Shown here in pieces: positions 7,907 through 15,636 of a stretch of 25,958 bases of DNA (position 1 is its first letter; each line of letters begins with the position of its first letter). Source of the stretch: Spirochaetia bacterium UBA6919. Its GTDB lineage: Bacteria; Spirochaetota; UBA6919. A program made the position numbers and the translations under genes. The notes under the pieces are model-generated. The model searched no databases. It was not told where the DNA came from and saw nothing but the letters and a program-made list of their open reading frames with translations. The stretch covers positions 86,496 through 112,453 of the forward strand of contig DKAT01000002.1 in NCBI GenBank assembly GCA_002450905.1, read 5' to 3'.

Positions 7907-7967
7907 TTATTCCTCAAAATTATTAATTAAATTGAGTATTTCTTATTGAAGAACAAAGGAGCCATGT

Positions 7968-9803
7968 ATGTTAAGTACTAAACAATTTGGACAAAATAAA
8001 ATATTTAAAGTCGTTGCAGGTGCTATCGTGATTGGGTTGGCTTTCCTTATGTTCCTGCCTGGATCAGCAAGTTTCTATGATATGTTCACTGGTTCAAGGA
8101 GTGCTAAAGCTATAACAGTTAATGGTACAGACATATATACAAAAACACTTCCATTATTAATGTCGAAAACATATTATACAGCAACCCTTCAGGGATTCCT
8201 CCATGATACAATATCTAGAAATCGGGACAAGCCTGAAACCAAGGCTCTTATGCTCTACAATTTATTAAACAATGATAATTGGGCTAAACCAACAACAGAT
8301 TTTCAGACTGAAATGATTAGAAGACGGATCTATAATGCAATTCTTTGGCAAATTTTTTATGAACTTTCACAGGATTTAGGTCTTGCAATTTCTAAAGAGA
8401 AGTTAATTCATTATATGAGATTATCATTTAAACAATATTTCAAGGATCTTTACAATCAATACAGATCTAACTTTGAACAATCCTTAAAAAAAGGTCGTAA
8501 GCCGGGTAAAAACTTTCTTTCAGAGGTAGATTTCTATGAAGAATATAAGGATTCCGGTTGGGGAAGAGAAAAACTGGGTTGGAATCGATTTAGATCTTAT
8601 TTCATAAATCATACCGAAACCATGTACTTTATAAATCTAATCAACAGTATGATTACAAGTAATACCCTTTCTGTGTTGCCTGAACTCATGGAAGAATTCA
8701 AGATGAACAACCGTAAAATACAAGTCCATTACGCATTGTATACTTTTGATCAATTTCTCACAGAACCCGATACCATTAAATTATTGGATAAAAATGATCT
8801 TAAAGAATATTACAATAAATATATACAAAAATTAGATGTAAAAAGGGCCACGTTTAATTCTGAAGATGAAGCAAAAAAATCAAAGGATGATCCAAATCTT
8901 TTTAAAGTAGACAAAAAGAATAAAGATGATAAAAAAAATCCCAAAAAAAACCAAAAAAATAAATATAAAATATCATCCGAATCAATACAGACATTTGATG
9001 ATAAATATAAAAAACTAAATGAATTAAAAGAAAATGATATCTCAGAAGTCATCCCAGGAAAAGACAAAAAGTTTTATATATATAAAATTACAAAAAAAAG
9101 TGATCCATTTGAAAAATTGAGGGGTAAGGAATTTAATACTCTCATAAAGCAATTTGGGGCAACTCAATATAAGAAGCTTAAGGCTGATTATGAAAAAAAA
9201 GCTGATGAAGTCATGAATAGCTTTCTTACACAGGCTAAAGACGGTAAATCTTTTAAACAAACTGCACAAAGAGATAAATATAAATTCGTAAAAACAGGTC
9301 TAACCGATCCATTCACTTTGAATGCTGATGAAATTAAAGATTTTGTTTCAAAAGAAGATAAGAAAAATAAAAAATCTAATGGTGCTGGGAAACCAATCAA
9401 TGAGTTTCTCACTACATCAAATAATTATTTTAGTTTAAGTAAAATAATCAATGAAACATTTTTCAAAGCAGCTTTTAGTTTAAAAAAAGATGAGGTCACT
9501 GATAAGGTACTATCTCATGATATGCAAGGGAAAAAAGTATTTTTTATCATAAAATTACAAAGTGAAATAACACCAGATCTTAAAAAAGGCATGGCTCCAC
9601 ATATTCAGCAGCAAATGATGAAAAGTTTTTCCAGACAGGATTTTAATACAAGTGAACTTCTTCTTGTAAATTATCTAAGAGATAAAATGGGATATAAAAT
9701 AAAAATAAATGCCCCAATGATTCTTGCTGATTTAAATTTAAAATTACAAATCCCAAAAGATATCAAAGTTCCAGAAAAAAAAGATACTAAAAAGTCTAAT
9801 TAA
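7968..9803 (+). CDS. Membrane-anchored SurA/PpiD-like periplasmic chaperone
   Basis: The 611-aa protein has one membrane anchor at residues 13-31 and the rest predicted in the periplasm. ITVNGTDIYT at about 49-58 is the entry to a SurA N-terminal-type chaperone domain, followed by a long helical region with many aromatic residues. Two stretches look like reduced parvulin (peptidyl-prolyl isomerase) ends: ISEVIPGKDKKFYIYKI (about 361) and a later FFKAAFSLKKDEVTDKV segment. Most of the first parvulin core is replaced by a Lys/Asn/Asp-rich stretch (about 305-335), so isomerase activity is doubtful. The gene is followed after 1 nt by a beta-barrel protein, a plausible client. PpiD and SurA are both possible relatives; the assignment rests on layout rather than catalytic residues. 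Confidence 0.65.
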   Translation: MLSTKQFGQNKIFKVVAGAIVIGLAFLMFLPGSASFYDMFTGSRSAKAITVNGTDIYTKTLPLLMSKTYYTATLQGFLHDTISRNRDKPETKALMLYNLLNNDNWAKPTTDFQTEMIRRRIYNAILWQIFYELSQDLGLAISKEKLIHYMRLSFKQYFKDLYNQYRSNFEQSLKKGRKPGKNFLSEVDFYEEYKDSGWGREKLGWNRFRSYFINHTETMYFINLINSMITSNTLSVLPELMEEFKMNNRKIQVHYALYTFDQFLTEPDTIKLLDKNDLKEYYNKYIQKLDVKRATFNSEDEAKKSKDDPNLFKVDKKNKDDKKNPKKNQKNKYKISSESIQTFDDKYKKLNELKENDISEVIPGKDKKFYIYKITKKSDPFEKLRGKEFNTLIKQFGATQYKKLKADYEKKADEVMNSFLTQAKDGKSFKQTAQRDKYKFVKTGLTDPFTLNADEIKDFVSKEDKKNKKSNGAGKPINEFLTTSNNYFSLSKIINETFFKAAFSLKKDEVTDKVLSHDMQGKKVFFIIKLQSEITPDLKKGMAPHIQQQMMKSFSRQDFNTSELLLVNYLRDKMGYKIKINAPMILADLNLKLQIPKDIKVPEKKDTKKSN

Positions 9804-9804
9804 T

Positions 9805-10455
9805 ATGGCTCCCAAATGGCGACTTCTAAATGGTTTTCTAATTCTATTTGTTATAATAATATTATCAGGAAATAAATTATATTCTGATGACGTAACATTT
9901 CATTTTGGGCTAAAAGGTGGTTATGGCTTCTCAGATGCCCTTGTTACTGAACACTCAAGTAGTTCCCTGGGTTTCTTCAATAAAAAAACATTTTCTGGAG
10001 GGATGTATTTTAATTTCTCACACGTCGATTATGCAAGAATCCAGCTTGAAGTGATGTACTTTCAAAAAGGATTTAATAGAAATAATTTCACTGCAGATTT
10101 AAATTATCTTAGTTTCCCCATTCTTGTTCGATTTCAATTCCCCTTTGGATTATTTTTAAATCTTGGATTTTCAATTACATATTTATTAAATGGAACAGTG
10201 AGTGATAGTATAAATCCAACCTCAACTATTGATGATATTTTCGAAAGATCTGAATTCGGTTTAGAGGCTGGTCTTGGATGGGATATCAAAATAATCAGCG
10301 GCCTAAAAATATTTACTGAAGTACGTTTTACATACACTCAAAATAATATAAGTATTCGTTATCCAGAGTCTATCAATAATTATACATTACATTTATTTCT
10401 TGGTATAGAAACAGATTTTAAGTTTAGTACTCCCAAAAATACTGTTAAAAAATAA
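9805..10455 (+). CDS. Outer-membrane beta-barrel protein (PorT-like)
   Basis: The 216-aa protein has a signal peptide at about residues 1-27 (hydrophobic core LNGFLILFVIIILSG) and then alternating amphipathic strands. These include FHFGLKGGYGFSD near the start, LNYLSFPILVRFQF in the middle, FGLEAGLGWDIKI, and an aromatic-ended last strand LHLFLGIETDFKF. This matches the PorT-like outer-membrane beta-barrel domain of about eight strands. A short Lys/Asn tail follows the last strand. The ATG lies 1 nt after the chaperone stop and has no ribosome-binding site of its own, so translation is probably coupled. The specific function is unknown. Confidence 0.8.
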   Translation: MAPKWRLLNGFLILFVIIILSGNKLYSDDVTFHFGLKGGYGFSDALVTEHSSSSLGFFNKKTFSGGMYFNFSHVDYARIQLEVMYFQKGFNRNNFTADLNYLSFPILVRFQFPFGLFLNLGFSITYLLNGTVSDSINPTSTIDDIFERSEFGLEAGLGWDIKIISGLKIFTEVRFTYTQNNISIRYPESINNYTLHLFLGIETDFKFSTPKNTVKK

Positions 10456-10456
10456 A

Positions 10457-10639
10457 ATGATTTCACTATCAAAACAAAGAGAAATATATCCTAACCTAAA
10501 ATACCCCTTTCATGGGAAAAATATGGGAGAATCATGGGAAAATAATTGGATATATTTACACCCTGATCTTAATACTCACTTCAACCATTTTTACCTTGAA
10601 ATACTATACTGGCAATCAATTAGAAAAGATGAAGGTTGA
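10457..10639 (+). CDS. Hypothetical 60-aa protein, third gene of the chaperone/barrel operon
   Basis: This 60-codon frame starts 1 nt after the beta-barrel stop (TAA-A-ATG), the same spacing as between the two genes before it. That suggests a real translationally coupled gene, although there is no ribosome-binding site. The product is rich in aromatic residues (five Trp/Tyr pairs such as WENNWIY and LEILYW), has no signal peptide or membrane segment, and is not recognised. It could be a decayed fragment or a chance frame. Confidence 0.4.
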   Translation: MISLSKQREIYPNLKYPFHGKNMGESWENNWIYLHPDLNTHFNHFYLEILYWQSIRKDEG

Positions 10640-10664
10640 AATTGCTTAATAAAATATGTTCAAA

Positions 10665-10853
10665 AAAGTTTCAACTTTATATAAGCCAATATTCAAATCA
10701 TTTCTTAAACCATATTTTAATAAGGCAATAATTCGTATATATTATTTTAAGGAGAGAGTCAACAAATCGCTCCTTGAAGCCATCTTAACTAACGAAACGT
10801 AGTTGTATGTCCAGCTTAATTAATTAAGCTGTTTGAATATCTCTTTTAGAGAT
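10665..10853. repeat. Row of stem-loops between convergent genes, including a perfect 20-bp palindrome
   Basis: Five hairpins follow one another. (1) 10665-10678 is AAAGT/ACTTT. (2) 10746-10778 is a 9-bp stem around AAGGAG/CTCCTT with a 15-nt loop. (3) 10787-10804 is AACT-A-ACG against CGT-AGTT with loop AAA. (4) 10812-10831 is the perfect palindrome CAGCTTAATTAATTAAGCTG followed by TTT. (5) 10839-10853 is ATCTCT-TTT-AGAGAT. They sit between the rightward chaperone operon and the leftward lipoprotein gene. A bidirectional terminator region is the simplest reading; no long U-tract is present, and a structured RNA is possible. Confidence 0.45.
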
Positions 10854-10856
10854 CAA

Positions 10857-11361
10857 TTAATTATACAAATAAACTGCCTTATTGAACTGAACAGTGCCAT
10901 TGATTAAATCTGCACTGAAATCCTGTGATATCCTCTGACCACTTGAGTTATAATTCACTGTCGAAGTCCAGATAAGATTATTGGAGGTATCTCTTTGCTC
11001 CTGAGATGTCAATCCTTTTGAATCGAATGTTCGATAAACTTTCACTAGTAGAGTATTTCCTGGAAAACTCAGTCTTTCGTAATATATTTCATTTATTCCG
11101 TTGTACATATAATAGGTTTCATAAGTATTTTTTATTCCTGAACCATCGTATAAATCTACATTAATTGGACATATCATATCTAGAGAACTCAGATGCCTTA
11201 CCATTTGCCCAGTTATATGTCTCATAATCTGTTTGAGTTGATCCAATGAATAACTGCCTTCCATACCATTGCTTATTCACACTGGTATCTTCCGAATTAC
11301 AGCTAATTGATAACCCTATCCATAGAATTAAACTTAAAATTAAAATGTATTTAGGTTTCAT
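10857..11361 (-). pseudogene. Frameshifted small lipoprotein gene
   Basis: Two overlapping frames belong together. The first (from ATG 11361) starts with MKPKYILILSLILWIGLSISC, a lipoprotein signal peptide with the lipid-modified Cys at 21, and runs through YETYNWANGKASEFSRYDMSN to a TAA at 11161-11163. The second frame continues sensibly as NVDLYDGSGIKNTYETYYMYNG and runs to a TAA at 10857-10859. Skipping one T in AATTAATG would fuse them into a lipoprotein of about 167 aa. AGGAGG precedes the start (11366-11371). The 135-codon frame that begins at 11264 is therefore not a separate gene. The cause may be a real mutation, a sequencing error or a +1 recoding event; the family is not recognised. 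Confidence 0.65.
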
Positions 11362-11394
11362 TCCAAACCTCCTCGGATCAATGAACCTACTTTA

Positions 11395-11423
11395 ATAATA
11401 CAAGACATTTTCAAATCTGTCTG
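11395..11423 (-). promoter_or_regulatory. Possible promoter of the broken lipoprotein gene
   Basis: Read leftward, CAGACA (11423-11418) is followed after 17 bp by TATTAT (11400-11395), 34 nt upstream of the ATG at 11361. Four of six and five of six bases match the consensus. Confidence 0.35.
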
Positions 11424-11579
11424 TCTTACAATTAGACAAAATGTGATTTTTTAAATCATTTCTATAGGTATTATATCTTCATCCTGACAAATAATTTGTT
11501 TAATTCAATTAAATACAACTATGTTTATAGCATGTTTGATCCCTTTCATAATAAGAATCATTTGTTACTTGGCAAATTC

Positions 11580-11663
11580 TTATCTATTATCCCGTAAAGA
11601 TTCATAGGCTGGTTGTCCGAAGAGTTGTTTAAAGCCCTGTTTGAATCTTGTAATGTGGTGTTC
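11580..11663 (-). pseudogene. Remnant of an AraC-family regulator C-terminus
   Basis: This 27-codon open stretch, bounded by stops at both ends, reads HHITRFKQGFKQLFGQPAY and ends ESLRDNR. It is the recognition-helix region of the second helix-turn-helix of AraC-family regulators (usual form: F/L-x-x-FKQGFKQLFG-x-x-x-x-x-YLRDxR). The rest of the DNA-binding domain is absent or scrambled by stops and frame changes, and no intact copy exists in the window. It lies just downstream of the ketosynthase genes and may be what is left of their regulator. Confidence 0.45.
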
Positions 11664-11789
11664 TTAGAGAAATGGAGGAATATATTTATGTGATTTAAAT
11701 TTGGAGCTTAGATAGAGTCTTTGACAGACTCAGAATTAGTTTCATTGATCATCTTGTTTAGCAGATATTGATATCAAAATTTAATCTTC

Positions 11790-12701
11790 TTAGATGATTT
11801 CTATTTCTACTATAGCGAGGTCGGAGTATTCCATGCTTAAAAATATGAGATGCTTATGATTCTTTTGGGTAAAGTAATCCGATATGCAGGATAGGGGGGA
11901 TGAGAGATAATTTCCTGAATTGGATTTATATAAATGAATATTCTTGGGGGGGAGTCCCAGCCGTTTAGCTAAATCCACGATGGGTGGGATGGAGCCTAAT
12001 AGATACTCACGGAGGATGATAATCGTATGTGGATGTATTTGAAAACCTAGTTCATTGATGAGATCGCGGGATATTCCTTCACCGTTTGGGAGATGAAATA
12101 CTATACTCCGATTTATTTTACCATAACACTTGGGAGCTTTTTCCAGTGTGGTGGATAGGAGGACTGCCTGTGCTCCTTCTCTGAAAAACATAGATTTTAA
12201 TTGATTACTCAGGTCGTTTTGTCCATGTAATTCAAGGAGATTGTGCCATTCATTTATGTATTGATCCCCTGCTACGACGAGACAGTGATGATGCTCATCA
12301 TTTGAAAGGAGTGTGAATGCGTAATCTATTGATGTTTCCCAGCTTAAAAAAGAGTGAGCAATGGTGATTGTGGCTTCCTGATTTTGTAATCCAATACTGA
12401 GAAATCCAGCGGGTGCATTGTGAACGGAGTTTTGTACTGCTGTGGGGCTGATATTTACCCCCTTTGTTTGATGGATCTGTCTGACAAGTTCCTGACCCGA
12501 ATCGATTTCACTCATGGCTGATCCAAAAATAATTGGGATTTTATCAATAGTTAGATCGATGGAAGCATCTTTGATAGCCTGATGAGTTGCTGAGTAGATC
12601 ATTTTGGTGAGTCTGGCAGATAATCTTTTTAAATTACGGGGCATAAGATCCTGGGTGTTTGATGGCTGGTGATCACTCATTCCAATAATAAATAATAACA
12701 T
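11790..12701 (-). CDS. Ketosynthase-like chain-length-factor-type protein (no catalytic Cys)
   Basis: The 303-aa protein contains SVHNAPAGFLSIGLQ at about 111-125, the signature of the short ketoacyl-synthase N-terminal family seen as partner of ketosynthases in aryl-polyene loci. Where a ketosynthase has TACTSS it reads IAHSFLSWETS, so it cannot form the acyl-enzyme and is likely a chain-length factor that pairs with the ketosynthase encoded 9 nt upstream. AAGAGG precedes the ATG. Position 11946-11952 is a run of seven G and 11894-11899 a run of six within the gene. The C-terminal part is weakly conserved. It is last in the leftward gene cluster. Confidence 0.75.
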   Translation of the reverse strand: MLLFIIGMSDHQPSNTQDLMPRNLKRLSARLTKMIYSATHQAIKDASIDLTIDKIPIIFGSAMSEIDSGQELVRQIHQTKGVNISPTAVQNSVHNAPAGFLSIGLQNQEATITIAHSFLSWETSIDYAFTLLSNDEHHHCLVVAGDQYINEWHNLLELHGQNDLSNQLKSMFFREGAQAVLLSTTLEKAPKCYGKINRSIVFHLPNGEGISRDLINELGFQIHPHTIIILREYLLGSIPPIVDLAKRLGLPPKNIHLYKSNSGNYLSSPLSCISDYFTQKNHKHLIFLSMEYSDLAIVEIEII

Positions 12702-12710
12702 GTTTCCCTC

Positions 12711-13922
12711 TTAAGAATTATAATCTGGTTTTCCAAAAATCAGGACACAGTTGTTTCCTCCGAATGCAAACGAATTGGAAAGAACATTGGGATAGTGATT
12801 GAAAGAAAGTCCTCCCTGTGGTACCAGTTGGATAGGGCAATCTTCTGCAGGTTGATAATTGTTATAGTTTTCCCAAGCCTGTTTTGTAGATACAGATAAG
12901 ACAGACGCCACTGCTTCTATAGAACCTGAACCTCCGAGGGTGTGTCCGACAAGTCCCTTAATCGATGAAACAGGGGTATTATTAAATATTGTTTGGATAG
13001 CAATGGCCTCGGATCGGTCGTTGTATAGGGTACCTGTTCCATGGGCGTTAATGTAATGGATATCATTCGGTGTTAGTTGAGCTTTATCCAGAGCTTTCTT
13101 CATAGCTTTAATAGCCCCTTCGCCATTTTCAGAAGGAGATGTCATGCTATAGGCATCGGAACTCATGCCATACCCGAGGATTTCTGCATAATACTCCCGA
13201 TTTTCTCTAATGACTTGTTCAAGTGGTTCTAAAATTAAAAAGGCTGAGCCGTCGGAAAGAGTCATTCCGGGTCGGTTGGATGCAAAAGGTTTGCAATGAT
13301 TTTTCCTAGTGAGCCCCAGTACATGGAATCCACTCATGGTGGTGGCACAGAGTGCGTCTCCCCCCCCTGCCAAGACACAATTGGATAGATTGTTTTCGAT
13401 CCATGAACACCCCATAGCTATGGCATTGGATGAAGATGTACAGGCTGTTGAAACCGTGGATACCCGTCCCCGTAAATTAATTTCATCGGCAATCATACGA
13501 GTAACGGATGCCATTGTACCCTGTGCACGATAGTTTATATCTATTGAGGGATTTGAAGATAAGAGTGAGAATATAAAATCCTCACAGATCTTGTGTCCTC
13601 CCGTACTGGTTCCAACGATGAGACCATTTGGTTGATGGATTTTATTGTTTGCTAAATGATCATGGATACATTCTAAAGCAGAGGTAAGACAAAGACGGGC
13701 TGTTGGATTATCATGTGTTAGATTTTTGGGAGTAGAAAAGGTATTATCGATAGCTTCCCCTACGGATATATTGATATTTAAAGGAATTCTCCTTGAGGGT
13801 TGGAATGAATGATTGGAGTTATTTTGTAGGATTTGAAGGAATTCCTGTTTATTATTACTTTTGCAGGTAACGACACCAATCCCTGTTACTGCGATGCGTG
13901 TTCTGGTTTTGTTTGGAATCAT
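12711..13922 (-). CDS. Beta-ketoacyl-ACP synthase (FabF/aryl-polyene ketosynthase type)
   Basis: The protein has 403 aa from the ATG at 13922. That start is chosen because AGGA (13930-13933) lies 7 nt upstream and the protein then begins with the usual RIAVTGIGVVT. A 16-codon upstream extension starts only with TTG. Catalytic residues are present: Cys in VSTACTSSSNA (161), His in NAHGTGT (294) and His in GLVGHTLGGSG (327), with Lys 322. It performs decarboxylative condensation of malonyl-ACP with a growing acyl chain. The Cys-less partner gene follows after 9 nt, which indicates a heterodimeric synthase rather than housekeeping FabF. A run of eight C on the plus strand (13360-13367) encodes part of the conserved AGGGD. 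The upstream gap contains a triple ribosome-binding-site-like repeat. Confidence 0.88.
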   Translation of the reverse strand: MIPNKTRTRIAVTGIGVVTCKSNNKQEFLQILQNNSNHSFQPSRRIPLNINISVGEAIDNTFSTPKNLTHDNPTARLCLTSALECIHDHLANNKIHQPNGLIVGTSTGGHKICEDFIFSLLSSNPSIDINYRAQGTMASVTRMIADEINLRGRVSTVSTACTSSSNAIAMGCSWIENNLSNCVLAGGGDALCATTMSGFHVLGLTRKNHCKPFASNRPGMTLSDGSAFLILEPLEQVIRENREYYAEILGYGMSSDAYSMTSPSENGEGAIKAMKKALDKAQLTPNDIHYINAHGTGTLYNDRSEAIAIQTIFNNTPVSSIKGLVGHTLGGSGSIEAVASVLSVSTKQAWENYNNYQPAEDCPIQLVPQGGLSFNHYPNVLSNSFAFGGNNCVLIFGKPDYNS

Positions 13923-13987
13923 TTGATTGTCCTGTAAGTGAATAATGACTTCTGTAGGTTTTGTAAGCAAGTGTTAGTTGTTAGTGA

Positions 13988-14020
13988 GTTTCTCCTGTGT
14001 TTCTCCTGTGTTTCTCCTGT
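13988..14020 (-). repeat. Three perfect tandem copies of an 11-bp unit containing a Shine-Dalgarno core
   Basis: The plus-strand unit GTTTCTCCTGT occurs three times head to tail at 13988-13998, 13999-14009 and 14010-14020. On the transcribed leftward strand each unit is ACAGGAGAAAC, with a strong AGGAG. No start codon lies within the normal 5-12 nt of any copy; the nearest are TTG at 13970 and the ketosynthase ATG at 13922. It sits in the 153-nt gap between glycosyltransferase and ketosynthase genes. Confidence 0.85.
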
Positions 14021-14075
14021 CCTGAGGATTTTTTTAAAGAAGTCATTGGAATTAATGATGATTTTTTTTAAGATG

Positions 14076-14816
14076 TTATTGAGCATGGAAGATTTTCCTG
14101 TAATAGTACTTTATCAGGTATAAAGGGATTCGGTAAATTGACTGGAATATTAATTTGGTGAAAAGTCGTACTCCTCTCCAGCCATCCCGCTTCATCTGGA
14201 AATGACTGATACGATCTTCCGGTTTGTCATAATGAACATTGATGGGGATATATTTTATTTTACAAGTTCTCCAACAGGATTTTACTATGACTTCTGCTTC
14301 GAAATCATAGGTATTGTGGGTTAATTTGATTTTATTCATTAATTTTAATGGATACAAACGGTATCCGCATTGTGTATCCTCAGTCTTTTGAAGTGTTAAC
14401 AGGCTGATAAACAAATTTGAAAAGAACAAACCCACTTTAGTAGCTCTTGTTACGTTCTCATTGAAAATACGTTTCCCTATGATAATGGATTGGGGATATT
14501 TTTTACTCTCTGATATGAAATTCGGAATGTCACTAGGGTAATGCTGTCCATCTGCGTCGATGGTGATGGCGTAGTCAAAGTTATTTTCATTGGCTATTGT
14601 AAAACCCTTTTTTATTGCTGATCCTTTACCCTGATTTGATTCAAAATGATGACTTATTATATCTTCTTTGGGAATCTTTTCCGCTGTACCATCTGTGGAA
14701 CCATCGTTGATCACTATAACATGATTTATGTATTTTTGACACTGGTTAATAACATTGGCTATGGTTTTAACGTTGTTATATACGGGGATAATTACGCAAT
14801 AGTTTGATTCAGGCAT
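14076..14816 (-). CDS. Family 2 glycosyltransferase (dolichol-phosphate-mannose-synthase-like)
   Basis: The protein has 246 aa from the ATG at 14816. It begins MPESNYCVIIPVYNN, the standard nucleotide-sugar-binding start, followed by VINDGSTDGT (about 35-44), NQGKGSAIKKGF and the DAD metal motif (87-89, in IDADGQHYPSD). TQCGYRLYP is also typical of DPM/DPG-like enzymes. The C-terminal 30 residues are basic and hydrophobic (IYRIPLYLIKYYYRKIF) and may associate with the membrane. The ATG overlaps the deacetylase stop by 8 nt, so the two are translationally coupled. An in-frame extension to 14951 lies inside the deacetylase gene and is rejected. It probably transfers a sugar to a lipid or acyl carrier in the pathway of this cluster; the sugar is unknown. 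Confidence 0.88.
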   Translation of the reverse strand: MPESNYCVIIPVYNNVKTIANVINQCQKYINHVIVINDGSTDGTAEKIPKEDIISHHFESNQGKGSAIKKGFTIANENNFDYAITIDADGQHYPSDIPNFISESKKYPQSIIIGKRIFNENVTRATKVGLFFSNLFISLLTLQKTEDTQCGYRLYPLKLMNKIKLTHNTYDFEAEVIVKSCWRTCKIKYIPINVHYDKPEDRISHFQMKRDGWRGVRLFTKLIFQSIYRIPLYLIKYYYRKIFHAQ

Positions 14817-15627
14817 ATTTTCTCGTGGATTCGAAAGTGTTGTTAGTTGTTTGAAAGGGGATGTTTTTTTCATCAAGCCATGAAATAATCTCAAGTAAGC
14901 TATCAATTGTATTTTGACGAGAAGGGTTCGTCCATGGGTATATACCATCATGGAAAAGAATTATAGATTTTTCTCTTAGGTTATTTTGTATATGATTTGT
15001 TATTTGATCCTTTGTGGATGTTGTATCTTTCGTCCAGACATCCCAGTTTAGTACTTTGAGATTGAGTTTTTTTAATACTTTGATTAAGGAAAGACTTTTA
15101 TGCCCCATGGGTGGGCAATAGTACTTTGGTTTTTGCCCTGTGATCCTTTCTATAGAGTCATTACACTTTTTTAAGTCCTCATATAGTTTATTATTAGAGA
15201 ACAGAGAAATGAAATATGAGTGACTATAAGAGTGATTACAAATTATATGATTATCATCAGCTATTTGGCCAAGCAATTCAGGGAATTTATCACAGTTCTC
15301 TCCTGTTACAGAGAAGATTGCCTGGATGCTTTGTTTTTTTAAGATATCGAGGAGGATGGGAGTGTAAACAGGATGCGGGCCATCATCAAATCTGAATATC
15401 ACTTCCTGTTTGGATTTGAGGAGATCTTTCCCTTTCAAGTTTGTTATAAACAAATTACTATCGGGAATGAATACGCCGTAGAAGTATAGAGCAATAATAA
15501 TTAATGATAGTGCGATCAGAAAATAGATCAGAATAAGATTTTGAGATGTGAATAGGATGATTCCCAAGCTGATAATTATTATGAGATATAGTATGAGCAA
15601 TTTATTGAATAGACAGATGTTTCGCAT
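14809..15627 (-). CDS. Membrane-anchored polysaccharide deacetylase (NodB domain)
   Basis: The 272-aa protein has two N-terminal membrane segments (about 7-26 and 30-51), so the catalytic domain sits at the membrane. It has the NodB motif FRFDDGPH (78-85), the metal-binding NHSYSH (131-136, in place of the usual SHTxxH) and CPPMG further on. The final LILFHD-like motif reads IILFHDG. Enzymes of this family remove N- or O-acetyl groups from sugars in a metal-dependent way. AGGA overlaps the ketoreductase stop codon (TAGGA) and lies 7 nt before the ATG. The neighbours suggest it acts on the sugar added by the adjacent glycosyltransferase. Activity looks intact. Confidence 0.85.
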   Translation of the reverse strand: MRNICLFNKLLILYLIIIISLGIILFTSQNLILIYFLIALSLIIIALYFYGVFIPDSNLFITNLKGKDLLKSKQEVIFRFDDGPHPVYTPILLDILKKQSIQAIFSVTGENCDKFPELLGQIADDNHIICNHSYSHSYFISLFSNNKLYEDLKKCNDSIERITGQKPKYYCPPMGHKSLSLIKVLKKLNLKVLNWDVWTKDTTSTKDQITNHIQNNLREKSIILFHDGIYPWTNPSRQNTIDSLLEIISWLDEKNIPFQTTNNTFESTRKYA

Positions 15628-15636
15628 TGATTATTC

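Larger units (their letters stand above)
11362..11789. other. Long gene-poor stretch with lipoprotein promoter and a regulator remnant
   Basis: No intact gene lies here. From left to right it holds the ribosome-binding site and promoter of the broken lipoprotein gene (to 11423), about 150 bases of AT-rich sequence without visible structure, and the AraC-type remnant at 11580-11663. Upstream of the remnant are short out-of-frame pieces that may belong to the same decayed gene, up to about 11770. Confidence 0.6.

Noticed and set aside
10857..11264. Separate 135-aa gene
   Set aside because: Its first 35 codons are an out-of-frame reading of the lipoprotein gene; only the part after the frame change resembles real coding sequence.
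13309..13533. Plus-strand ORF inside the ketosynthase gene, and similar ORFs opposite purF, gatB and the sigma-like gene
   Set aside because: They are antisense shadows of strongly conserved genes, with no ribosome-binding sites or recognisable products.
13923..13970. 16-codon N-terminal extension of the ketosynthase
   Set aside because: It starts at TTG with no ribosome-binding site in range, while the ATG at 13922 has AGGA 7 nt upstream and starts the protein where the family does.
14817..14951. 45-codon N-terminal extension of the glycosyltransferase
   Set aside because: It lies wholly inside the deacetylase gene in another frame, and the conserved family start follows directly after the ATG at 14816.
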